DNA of 64,000 nucleotides from Bolinopsis microptera. Taxonomy: Eukaryota > Ctenophora > Tentaculata > Lobata > Bolinopsidae. The stretch spans positions 6,510,001 through 6,574,000 of the forward strand of contig NC_087074.1 of NCBI RefSeq assembly GCF_026151205.1, given 5' to 3'. Shown here piece after piece: positions 1 through 12,900 of the stretch. The translations under genes and the position numbers were made by a program. The notes beneath the pieces are model-generated. The model did no database searches and was not told where the DNA came from. It saw only the letters and a program-made list of their open reading frames with translations. Position 1 is the stretch's first letter. Each line of letters begins with the position of its first letter.

Positions 1-284
1 GTTATAAGACAGGTGATGTGTTCTTATCACGAGGCAAAGTTATAAGACAGGTGATGTGTTCTTATCATGAGTGAAAGTTATAAGACAGGTGATGTGTTCT
101 TATCACGAGGCAAAGTTATAAGACAGGTGATGTGTTCTTATCATGAGGGAAAGTTATAAGACAGGTGATGTGTTCTTATCATGAGGGAAAGTTATAAGAC
201 AGGTGATGTGTTCTTATCATGAGGGAAAGTTATAAGACAGATGATGTGTTCTTTTCATGAGGGAAAGTTATAAGACAGGTGATG
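1..284. repeat. 38-bp minisatellite, about 7.5 copies, open at the window edge
   Basis: Copies start at 1, 39, 77, 115, 153, 191, 229 and 267 with few substitutions; the last is partial. Each unit contains AGACAG followed by GTGATG, which would serve as a 5' splice site, and the preceding bases can be read in phase 0. The next BLTP1 exon (593) also starts in phase 0. The array may therefore be an exon-end/donor array like those at 13611, 21058 and 29286, but the unique exon sequence that would prove this lies outside the window. Confidence 0.9.
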
Positions 285-592
285 GAAGGATATCCTGGCA
301 AATAGATGGGAACATCACTCCTACTTGCGAGTTACTGTTACTGTTACCAAGACAGTTGATGGTTCTGGATTTAACACCTTTCGTCTGCCATTGCTTTTCA
401 TTTTTGAAGCGTATGTACAGCGAAAGAGTGGTTTAATGCATTCCCAATCAAACCTTTAATTTAATCATTTGATATATTGACCTAACTCTGAACCTAACAG
501 ACCAAACTTCACTCTAACCTGAATTCCAAATAAAATAAAACCTCAATAAAATAAAATAAAACCTCACATATCTAACTGTAGTTCCCACACAG

Positions 593-3500
593 CCAGTAGG
601 TATGAAGAAGTTCGACAATTCTCTGGAGAGGACTATAGAAGAGAGACTGAACCTGGAACTATTTCTCTACATTCCAGTTGTTTCTATCCGTACTTTACAG
701 GGTGGTGGAGATCTTCAGGTACTGTTTAAGTTGTTATTTAGAGCTGTTGTGAAACACAAGGGAATGTTTCGTTTTCTAGTTTTAGTCCAACATTGGGTAA
801 TACCAAGTGATCAATGATCATTAGCAAGGACGATTCAATTATTTTTAAATTTTACCGAATTAGTCAAATTTTGTCCTCTCAGAAACATCTATTTCCATAT
901 TCTCAAGTTGTCTCTGAACTTCGAATTGTTTCGCGAGATTTAATTAACGTTGTTTTTTAATTTAAGGTGAGTCTGGAAAATAACAAATAATGAGATTGTC
1001 TAAAGAGTTACAAAATACATATTTCAAAAATATAGAATATTCAATGGCGATCTTAGTTTGATGAGGTTACATACCGCAAAGAACATTCTTGGCAAATTCG
1101 ATGAACTTCTGAACCATTTCTCCCATACCTCTTTCCTCAACCTATTGAATGTTTTGGTTAAAATTCAATGATTTATCATTGTAAAGGCACATGGATCCTT
1201 TTTTATGTCAATATTCCATACAAGCAATCCACACAAAAAAGCTTATTGATATTTATACTTCCTGCTCCAGAAATGAATCAGTTGTTGCAAACTATTACAA
1301 AAACTTACAAATTATTTTATTAAATTAAATTAATCAATAAATTCTAACCTCGACTTGTTCATTTTTGCACACGAACATTTTCAGAACTTTAATGGCCATG
1401 CTAACTATAGTAAAAATGGGGATTGGTATGAATGAGGGCATCTCTTCCTCTTCCATCTCCAGAGAGACCACCAGGTCCACGACCAAGACGGCAGCAAACA
1501 GTGAGACGAAAAACTTCATGATGTCGAAATATTGAAGTGAAAGTCTGGATGTGAAAATATTGCTAATATGATGAAGATACAGGAAAATCTGTACCTTTTA
1601 TAAAGCGTCCTCTATACATAGTTTTCGCACCGTGTTTTTGACGTCAAAATTGACAACTTTAAAACCTTTTGTGATCGTTTTTGAATGAAAACAGAAAAGT
1701 AGCAAAATTTTGAGGTGTTAAACGACGACAAAAGAATGAAATTTCACATATTGTGCAAAATGTGACCAGACCGTCAAGCCTAGACGAAGAAATTGACTTG
1801 TTCTGAAACCTGTTATTGGGACAACTTAAAAAATTTCCATTATTTTAGCACCTACTTTATTTTTGGCCTCCAATAAGAATGAAGACAATAATGTGAAAAT
1901 AATGCACGGGTGGCCATCTGTCTATCATATAATATAAAAGTCATGATCAATATTTGAAGCTATACGGTCTATACTTCTATATATCCTCTTCACAAGACAC
2001 AACACTATTGTATAACATAATAGATAATAGATATAGACCCCAACATACCATCTTTTGTTCTCTTAAACATGTTAAATATTACCTTTTTAGTGGGTGGGTA
2101 CAGAAGCTGAACTAGAAACGGCAAGAAGCAAAGCTCAAGTCCCCTCCAAATCTGGAACCAAATCTGGAGCCAAATCCGAATCTAAGTTTGGAGGAGTGTC
2201 CACGACAGATGATGAAGGTGGGATGTTTAATACATTGTTTATGTAGCGAAACTGGACATTAGAAACCTGATATAAGTCCTTCCTACATCACCGTTACAAG
2301 GCCTGCAGTTACCTTGAGATGCTTTTTTAACTAACTATCACCCTAATTATTTTCATCGTCCGTCAGGAGATCTAGTCTTTCGCTTCGGTTGAATATAACG
2401 TTATAACCATTATCCTAACCCCCTTAACCCCAGCTATGACAGACCGAAGTGAGAGTGCCAGATCAGATATCAGTGGAGACCCGTCCTCAGGGGCAGGAAG
2501 CAGTAATGTAATCTGTCCCAACAAGATCGCCAAACTCTCCCTTGTCAAGTTCGTGGCTAACAACATCGACGTGAGCTTCAGCTACCATCAGTTCGAGAGA
2601 CAGAAGCCTATGGCGGTAAGTTCGACCGCAACATCTTAAGACCGCCTTTAAAAAACATTATCTCCTCGAAACACAATTAAAAATGTCACAGTTATAAATG
2701 TCACAGTCCAATAATCTTATCAGTCCGGTGGTACGAGAAGTAAAAGTGTTATGGACAGTGCCCTCCCTGGAGAGTACACACAGACTGCTTACAAAGCCTC
2801 TGTGGACGGAATATTCGGCCAACTTCACATCCTTCATCCTATGATTGGGTTAGTGACACTTTAAATATGCATAATCCAATTCTTCCAATGCTACTTTTTA
2901 AACTGTGATTTTCTTTTTTTTTAAAACCCTGGACTTTAAGATTTTAAATATGGTTGAAATATTGGTTGAATATCTCATTTGTTTCTATTTGGAACTTTTC
3001 TTATAGTTTTATCTGTCTCTAGAAAGCAGAGTGATACCTTTATCCCGTACACAAAGACTCGAGTAGTTGCTGCCAAGAAAATAAAGGACAACGTTCAGAA
3101 ACTCAGTAGCAGGTAACATTGCCCCACCCCTAACACTGATATGCACTGAAAGACTTAAAATCTGATGGAGCTGCCATATCATGTTCTTTCGCTATCTTGT
3201 GTGTCCTTGGTGATTTTGAATTTTTCTGAAGAGAATTTTAAAAAGAGGCTTTCCTTTTGTCATGGAGACCACCCTTAGGGAGACGTCAGTAGTGATAGAG
3301 CTGGGCGCTGAGAAGTGTAACTTCTCTGGAGGATCTCTGAAACGGAACCTGTTGGTGGCATTGCCCGAACCTCCTGAGCAGCAGAAACCAAAGAAGAAGG
3401 AGGAGGAGAAGCAGGATATACCATCCTTCGCTTTAGATGGAGGTAGAACCGGTTGAATGTATTTATGGGGCTAGGACGGATAGTTGGGTTAAACGAGGTT

Positions 3501-3931
3501 GGGTGTCGGGGTGGTTTGTTTTGATAGCTTAGGTTGCACGGTCAATTGGTGTAAATGTGTATCATAGTTATATCGTGAATGAAAATATTGATTAAAAAGT
3601 GTTAAAGCATCCTGGTGTCTAGAGGGAAACTACAATTGAACGCATGTATAAACTATAAACTGAGTTTTTAAATGAAGGTAATAATATCGTAATACATATC
3701 AGAAAAAATTGTTTGCAAAATTATAATTATTTTTTAAACAGCAGATCATAATACTCTTACAATCAGATTCAATTGATATCGAGTTGGGGAAACAGGATCC
3801 CTCAAGCAACAACATCCCCTTCAAGTACAAGAAACTGCGACCTAAGGCGTCCATACACTACCACTCCGGACCGGACAGAATGTCCTTGAGTAGTAGTCTA
3901 ATGGATGAAGCTCAGGAACCACTCATATCTG
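593..3931 (+). CDS. BLTP1: BLTP1 exons 1-7 of the window
   Basis: Seven short exons. Exon 593-718 carries a segment (IPVVSIRTLQGG) matching the human IPKVNLCLLQAS region. Exon 2434-2615 contains KIAKLSLVKF, equivalent to the human block around THVSLVALCFDR. Exons 2724-2848 and 3023-3112 cover the block with FGQLHILH and FIPYTKTRVV. Exon 3279-3442 (ETSVVIELGAEK) matches the human FECGLENLTIKGG strand. The acceptor at 3278 was chosen over the upstream ATG at 3262 because it keeps phase (AG|G) and follows a pyrimidine tract. 3767-3931 leads into the disordered loop. Introns 719-2090 and 3443-3766 hold a nested antisense gene and nothing recognised, respectively. Confidence 0.88.
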
Positions 3932-6900
3932 GTAATTGTGAACAACTTCCGGCTAATATTTTGTATCTTCTCTTCAATTACATGTGCACTAGTATGATAT
4001 CTTTATATATTCAGACTCGAAGTTATTGATCTTCTCTAAGCCTTCTTGTCTTCATTTCATTCTATTAAATTTCAGGCGATCATAAATTACCCCGAAACAT
4101 TCCATCTCAAGACGAAATCTCTCCCACTTCATCTGACCACATACCATCCCAAACATCACAAAAAGTCTACACCTCTTCAAACCCCACACTTTTACCAGAC
4201 ATTCATCACAATATTCACTCTCACCCAGACTCACAGTGCTCAGATGGTCTAGCTGATAGAACTTATAATCGTGTTGAGCATAGCAAATCAGAAACAGTAC
4301 TTGCTGTGGAAGAGTTGAATCGTTCACGACGACTCTCTGTATCTCTCCCAAATGTTGTAGATCCTAAAATCATTCATGGTAACACACCAAGAGTTGAAGT
4401 AGAGAGGTCATGTGAATCGGAAGGATCTAGAAGCTGTGAGGTTGTCATTGATACCCACTTACTGCAAACTGAGGTTGGTTTTAAGCGCTGTAGGTCTGTT
4501 GAATTGAGCAGTATGAGAACACCTGAGGCTAAAGGCAGGATGGTAAACTTTCTTAGTGATGGAAATATGCAACTAACAGAGGCTGATAATAATAATCATA
4601 ATAATGATAATATAGCACCTAAAGAAATTTCTTCGACCATTATCATAGACTATATAAAAAATAATAATCAGTCTGAGAGCAGTATAAGAATTGGTATTGA
4701 AGAGGAATCTGTGGAAAGATATGCAGTCTCAACACCGGACATTTCCGATAGCATGTACTGCAATGATTCAAGTGTCTCACCTTATACTTATAGCCCCCAC
4801 AGTCCGAATGAACGAAACATAACTGAAGAACGGCCTGTTGATTTGTCACAGACTAATTTGGAATCTGCGGAAAGATATGCAGTCTCAACACCGAACATTT
4901 CCGATAGCATGTACTGCAATGAGTCAAGTGTCTCACCTTATAGCCCCCACAGTCCGAATGAACAAAACATAACTGAAGAACGGCCTGTTGATTTGTCACA
5001 GACTAATTTGGAATCTGCGGAAAGATATGCAGTCTCAACACCGAACATTTCAAATAGCATGTACTGCAATGAGTCAAGTGCCTCACCTTATAGCCCCCAC
5101 AGTCCGAATGAACGAAACATAACTGAAGAACGGCATGTTGATTTGTCACAGACTAATTTGGAATCTGCGGAAAGATATGCAGTCTCAACACCGGACATTT
5201 CCAATAGCATGTACTGCAATGAGTCAATTGCCTCACTTTATAGCCCCCACAATCCGAACGAACAAAAACCTTTTCCACCCGTCAAACTTACAATAGCATC
5301 TCCATCTTGTTCCTCAAATCTGGCCGTTTCGCTGTCTGATGTTTCATATATTGATTCACGTATCGAGGCAGCGAGATCTCAAAGGAAACTGCAACTTGCG
5401 CCTGCCAATCGTGATCATGTTCGCATGATCCAAAGCGCCGCTATTCCTGGAATGGAGACACAAAAGGCTTCTAAAAACCGTCATAACTCAATCTTCCATG
5501 CTATGGGCAAAATAAGAAATATTGCAATTGGTTCAGCACGTTCTAAAAAGACGCTAGTTGTTGGTGGTTCTAGGTCACGACATAAGGCCCGCCGTAACAG
5601 TATTGAGAAGCAGTCTAGCAGAGTTGTTGAGTATTCGACCAGCATAGCGGAATACAAAAGTGCTATCGATGGTATTGAAAGTGAGTTTGTTGATTGCAGG
5701 AATGAACCATATCAAGAGAGTTACGGTGTTGACTATTACGAAAGCACCGTCGAGGACACGAGATCTCCTCGCCAACCACACTTTGATCTCACCACGGGTG
5801 GTGACGAGTTAACCATTGATTTCAAATCACCTCCAAATAGAAGAAAGACGATAAAGTTTCACGGTCTTCCAACATTTAGGAGGAAATCTCAATCCCAGGC
5901 TAAACTGTCTTCAGGTTGCCGCGATAACGTTCGCTTGATTCAAAGCGCTGCCAGTCCTGACATGGAGTCATTGAAGGCTCCCAGAAAACACCATAACTCT
6001 TTCTCGCAAGCAATAAGAGGGAAAGTTACCTCAGTAAGATCTAGAAATAATTCTGTTGGTTTAGCTGTCTCACCAAGGATTGTCCACCTCCACCAAATAG
6101 AACCTTCATCAAGCTTTGCTCAGTACAAAAGTGCTATAGCTGGTATAGGTAGTGACTTCACTGATAATGGTGATAATAGTTACGGTGTTGATTATTTTCG
6201 TAGCACAGTTGATGACCCAAGGGCTCTCAATCAGATATTTTCTGACCAGTCAATGGGTGTCGACGAGTTCGCCAGTGCATACGGACAATTCCAAACAGCG
6301 GCTATCAAAAAGCAATCAGTTTACTATGATGCTGACAATCAAATTGACCTGCTTGGCAGAGAAAGTCGAACGTCTTTAGCCGAAAAGAGGAGAAAAAGCG
6401 ATAAGAAAAAGAGGTCAAGCAAAAGATTAGTAACCGCCTCAAAAGGAAAGAGATACCAGCTGATGATGGAAAATAACCGTAAACGGTCTAGAAAGCAGAG
6501 CTTTGTTACCAGACTACGGAAACTACGTAAACGTGAGTCTCACTATTTGCTAGCTATCTATTAACACATAACTGATAACTATGATACGTGCAGTGGGTGA
6601 TAAGTGGATTAGTGAAACTTATAAATTTCGGGAGACAAATAAAAAGGTTTGAGGAAAATAGCCTTGCTGTGTTAGCAGCAGCCTTGCAGTAACCCTGAAA
6701 TAGGTAACTAGAGCATGTTTCAATAAATCAACCACATCTCATGCATTTTACATCAACATCGAACCCTTCCAACACCCTATTTTTTCATAATTTCACATTT
6801 ACTTCTTATTTCTGTTGCGCACTCTATACTATCCCACCTGTGATGTATTCTATGATCGCTTAAAAAGCACCAGCACTTTGTGCGCCGCCCCCTAACTTAG

Positions 6901-9900
6901 CACCCTGCCCACGTGGTTTAAAAGTAAACTCGCAGACGATAACAGCAGTTCAGAGGACGTACTGACAGTGGAGGGTATTGAGTATAAGCGTCTAGAGAGC
7001 GGTGAGCAGCCTGTATTTAGCACCTGCTGAATGAAGGGGTGCCATAACACCGGCGCGTGCACCCTTGCACGTGCACCCCGGCGAGTGCACCCCTGCGCTG
7101 ACATGTTGAATTCCATGCGAACATATTGCCCACGTGTGATTAAGAGCTGAATTTTAGTGCGCTCACTATCAATTATTAAAATTGTGTGCTGTTCGATGTT
7201 GTGAAAATGTCTTTTAATTATGCATGTGCGTGACTCATTAAAACTGGGATCTTTTACATGTGAATTTGATTTTGGAATGTTGCATGGTTAATTGATAGGA
7301 GCGTATTTTGTGTACTAAATTTCTGTCATCAATTAAACCAAACGTCCTGGTCATCGTTTTCATGCCCTCTAATTTCTTCAGACCGAGATGAAGGTTCCAG
7401 CGAGAAGGTGTCTATGGGAGCCCAAGTAGCTGCCTCCCTAACCTCACTAGCTGACACCACCGCCTACCACGACAAATCCTCCATTAACGGCAAGATCTCT
7501 GAGTTGTGGATCCAGATAGCCACACCCTCAGCCGATCAGACGGACGTGAACCTCTTCAATCCGTACACCTCTCTCCCCCACGCTGTGTTCTCCTGGTCCG
7601 AACCAGGCTCTCTCCTGGCTCAACATGTGACCCAACTCTCTCACAACAAGTTGTCCAGGGTACAAGCTGTTATTGCTGCTCTCCTGGCAGAAGCTCTGGG
7701 ACAAGAGATCCAGTACGAACCTCCTAACTATACCACTAAACACAGTCGACTCACCATTGCTTCCAAAACTCTGAAGGAGTCCGCAGTAATCAGACTGATG
7801 AACCAGCTCAGGTACACTCTGGAAATATGCAAGGATTCCAACACGGACTTGTACCACGACTTAAACCCAGACTTTGTTCCTCGGAGGATCCTCTTAGAGC
7901 GAGGGGTACAGTCAATGTTAGCAGCTATCGAGGGTAACCTCCTTCTGACTAACGACAACCTCATGGACAACATCTCAGTGCAGCAGCCTCCCCCCACCAG
8001 CCATCATTCTCCCCCGAGTAACCTACTCCCTGATGCAGGAACTAGTGATAATTATAAAACACCTGTATACTACGTAGGGAAACAGGACTACGGTTCCATA
8101 GCCGCTCTTGATAAGATCAGTATAGGTAAGCCTCCTCAAAACGTGCAAGTAGAAGCTAAACACAGAACACACAGACACGCCCTGATCGAGATGTTGTCCT
8201 CCAGTGACAAGGCCAAGCTGGCTGAGAAATACTTTGCTCTGTACCAGGCACTGCAGTTGAGACTTCCTAAAACTGATCACGTGAATCACCAGCTTAAGTT
8301 GGAGATAGATGGAACCAGTATCACCGCTATAGACTGCCACAGAGACTTCAGGAGTGACACCGCCGCTTCACCCTTCTTCAATGCAAAGAACCTCTTCCTG
8401 GAGACCTCGCTGTTCCCCGCCCAGAAAGACTTCAGTATTCCCCGACACACCAGGGATGGGACACACAAGAGAAATGATTCTCGCTCCAGTTCAGGAGTTG
8501 GTGGAGGTAGAAGTTTCCACAGAAGTGACAGTACAGACAGTCTGTTCTCTAAACGTAGCTCTCACTCTAACAGACACAACGCTGCTTCCACACCCGGGGG
8601 AGCTCCTCCTAGACCTCCTCGCAAGAAGAAATCTAAGAAGTTCCTGGACATACAGATGGCACAGAACGTCAAGAAGTCCATCAGTCACGTAGTCAAACAC
8701 CTGGTGATCAACACCCAGATAGAAACCTGTGTCACCGAGATCAACCTCGACCTGCTGAGGCTCTCCAAAGCGCTGGTGGACGGCATGTCCAACTTCCAGC
8801 CGGGCTCCTTCCACCCGGTGCTGGGTGACTTTACTGTCATCAGCGGTAGTGGACCAGCCTCTCCTACCGGGGATCCACCTCTCAGGTCTGTTGAGGATCA
8901 GTTCATGCTGGCTGGAGCTTGGGAGAAGATGGACGAGTACATACAACTCATGTTCAGGTACTTGAAATATCTTGTCGTTTTTGTGCAATGGGAGGCTCGA
9001 GGTGATTGAAGCCAGCCAAGTATTCGTTAGTATACCCCCGCCCAAGATTATTCTTGATAAATATTCACCCGATTGTGTCCCCCAGAGGAGACCCGATGGT
9101 GGCGAGAATGAGTTCAGAGACCTCTAAATCACTGAAACCCCGTATAAACCGAGACATCATGCTGTACTCTGAGGCGCCTGACATTCCTCTCTCTGTTACT
9201 GCAACCTGGAGATTCGACAAGGCTGAGATTATTGGCAGGTCTGTATTTACTGAGTTTACTTTTTTCTCCTTGAACACGACTGTTTCTAGCGCATCTCAAA
9301 TTAGTTTTATTTGAATATCTGGCAATTCGGTAATCTGCCAAGGCGCTTAAATGTCACAGTTAACGCAATCGATTAAATTCAGTGATTACGTATAATTATA
9401 ACGTTTTCATCCCGTAGATTGCAAGGTTTAAAGTCGCACATTAATGTGAAGAGTATAAGTGGAGCAGCTGCAATTCTTCAGAACCTGTATGTCGAGATGA
9501 ACAACAGTCCTAACAGTGGTAAGAATATTAACTTGTGTACAAGATAAGTCCTTTTTATTTGTCAGAGAATGTAAACTCATTGAAGCACAATTATTGTAAA
9601 CTCAAACAATGGTTCATAAAAGTAAGCTAAATCACTAAATAACAACACATTTGTTCAGATAAGTAAGCTAAAGTTAATCACTAATTGATAACACATTTGT
9701 TCAGATAAGTTAGCTAAAGTTAACCACTAAATAACAACACATTTGTTCAGATAAGTAAGCTAAATCACTAAATAACAACACATCTGCACTCTCTAAATTG
9801 TGCCCTCCAGATATCATCCTGGAGCCACTGTCTCCCAATATAATCTCTGGTAATCTGGACGAGACGAGCATTGCTGTAAGCTATTACGATGATGAGACAG

Positions 9901-12900
9901 AACAGGACTGGTAAGTTTACAAACCCTCACAGTATCTTCTATGTTGTATATTCTCTTCAACTGTTCGTGTTTCTGTGCGTTTTACCTTCGCTCAAGTGTA
10001 TCGTTACACAATTTGGTGACAGAAATGTTTCTACAATGCGATCTATAGTTAACGAGATATTGTGAGAAGCCTGTATAAGATAATGTAGTACAAGATTATC
10101 TGTTGAAGGTTAGCAACTTCTAATGTACTCCGACCCAACCTGCACTTTGTGTAAACAACCTTGCCTAACATGTTGTGTTTATTAGTCGAGGGTTTCATTC
10201 TACGCTTCATCTCCGTTTCTCTGAACTCCATCTCAGTTGTCCACGTTCCTTCTCCGTTCAGCAGCTAATATACAGGACGCACAAGACTTCCTGAATAACC
10301 TGACCACGAACTTGTGGAGACCATTAACCCTGATAAGTAGAATTACAGGGTTAACAATGGTGAGAAGCAGGACCGGAACCAGGACCGAGCACACGTAGAC
10401 CGTGTTGAAGTCGGAGGTGTCGTGGTGGATGTCGTACACCAGGATGTCGTTGTTGCTGTAGATGCTCTGCAGAGGGATGACCGTGCTGATGATAATCGTT
10501 ATCAGCAACACAAATGTCAGGATCAGGATTGTAAAGATCGTCCTCTTGGTCACTTCCCGTCCGGTGAACTTTGTGGCGATCTTGGATTTGCTGGCTGACA
10601 GTTTTGTCTTGACTTGCGAGAGTGAGCTCTTCAGTTTACTACACGCTCCCTTCTCCTCCTCCTCTATCGTCTCCTCTATCGTCTCCAGAGCCCTCTTGAT
10701 GGCTCCCTCCTTGTTCTCGCCAGGTAGCAGATCAGCAGGCAGGGTCTGAGGATCACACGTGACCACCTGGAACAGAAAGATAAGACAAGCCAGAGACAGC
10801 ACCCCCGGCACTGCTTGTAAGATCCAGAAGTAGACAACTGTCATGCTGGTGGTTGTACCTATCCAGGGGATGTAGAAGGGGGTAGCACAGTTCATCTCTA
10901 CGAAGCAGTTGATGGCGACGAGAAGGAACAATAGGACCGGGTACCCTGCTATCAGATGTTTCAGTATCTGAGTCCGGATCTTGAAGATGCGCCACTTAAC
11001 TTTACATGCGGTCAGGAAGATGAGCGCTGTTAGGATGTAGATAATGCTTCTGTACCCCACCATGAACAACACTTTGAAGGTTGCCGAGATGAACAGCCCA
11101 AAGTTGGACTGACAATCCTGGGCGTGAGCATATTCGTAGTAGAGATCCCCGATGAAGAAGAAGATAAAGTTGATGATCATGAGTAAGGATAGAATGATCG
11201 AGAACCCTGACAGAGATCCATATATGATGGAGAGTTGGTCCTTCTTGACTTTTCTCACATAGTAGAGTAAAATAAGAGAGTTGCAAGCGATGCCAACACC
11301 TCCCAAAATCAAGGTTATCACGGTGTGAGGATGACAGTCCAGTCGAAGTTACCTTCAACTGATACCATGTTGGTTTGAGAAAACAAATATTTACATGGGA
11401 AATGTATTGGAATATTATGAGAGTAGGAGAAATAGAAGAATATGAGAATTGTTGGTTTACTGGGAGTTATAACCGGTTTTGAAAGCTTACACATAAGTAT
11501 TCCGATAAACTGTCCGTCTTTCTTGGCAAATTGTCTGGGAAATAGTTTCTTACATATGTCTTTCTGTCAGAAATATGCTAAAAATGCACAATCTTAAGAT
11601 GCCGTGCAATAGATAGAGCACAGACACGACTAGACTGAGGTATTATATTGATAAAAAGCCATAAAATCATTCGACCAAGCCCAAAAAGTTTCAAAATTAT
11701 ATCTCTCACGGTTTTCGCGGAAAGTCTTGTTAAACTTGAAGTAGTGGTGTCAGTAAAATGGTAACGGATATTTAATATCGTCTCGCTTTATATATATAGT
11801 AATATTATGTATATAATATAGTAATATTATGTTTCAGTGAGCTGATCTGTATTGATGTACCAACCCTGAACACTGTTTACTCATTCCTACCTCATGTTAC
11901 TCGAATACAGGTTAGTTATTTTTTCCCGATCCATGACTCAAAGTGCCGAAGGCACAAAAGAGTCAAGGACAAGGGTTAGCGAACGAGGTTTTTTTTTGTA
12001 TATGGTAGCTTTGCGACCGTACCTGCGAGCGTGCGACCGTACGTGCCTGCACACACTGTAGGTAATCGCCCACGTGACTACCTGCGCAAAGTTATTTTGC
12101 GGAATAATCTGAATTAGCTAATTGTTGGCGCGCGGCGCTGAACTGACCAAGTACATTGTTAATTTCACCATGTACATATCCTACTAGGCACTAATTGATA
12201 GCATACTATTAGTATTATTATTTTGAGTTACTTATACTATTTTGCACACATCCGTGTCGGGTGTCAGGTTGCATAAACAATAAGCATATGGTTTTTAAAA
12301 TAAAAATATACACGATTTTCAAATTCAATATGGAATTATATTAACTTGGTGGCGCTCGGCCTGTCACTTCGCCATATCTGCATACATATAAACAGTAAAA
12401 ACTGGGGTCCCCAGGTTGTATAGAAAATGATAAAATACGCCATCACGGATCGGGAAATTTAGCGGCCATGCACAAAAAAAAGCGGCCGCATTTCTTGTTA
12501 AATTAGGATTTCTTAATTAATTAGATAGCCAGACACTGAAATACACAGACTTTGTCCAACAATATGCGGACACCAGTTTTTTATTTTACGATCAAAATAA
12601 TTGTAATTTAAAATGTATGTCAATGACCAGCTAAATGCTAATTGCTAATTACAGTACAGAATAGTTAATTACCATTAGTTTAACTTTAACGATGCTTTTT
12701 ACTGTAAACTGTACTTTACTAAGATTGTTTTCAGAAAGTGTTCATTAATGTGACAGAACTAAAGGCGAAGGTTCCCAAGCCTATAGTTGAGATTAAGAAT
12801 GTGCTACTGATATCCACCAAGCTTGTTCTTCACGAAATCAAGAGTTTCGAGCGTTATTTCCACAGGCATGTTCATTTAAAATTCATCTTTTTGATGTAAC

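Noticed and set aside
8491-9045. 184-codon minus-strand ORF
   Set aside because: Shadow of the conserved BLTP1 exon 7382-8957; its sequence has no domain features.
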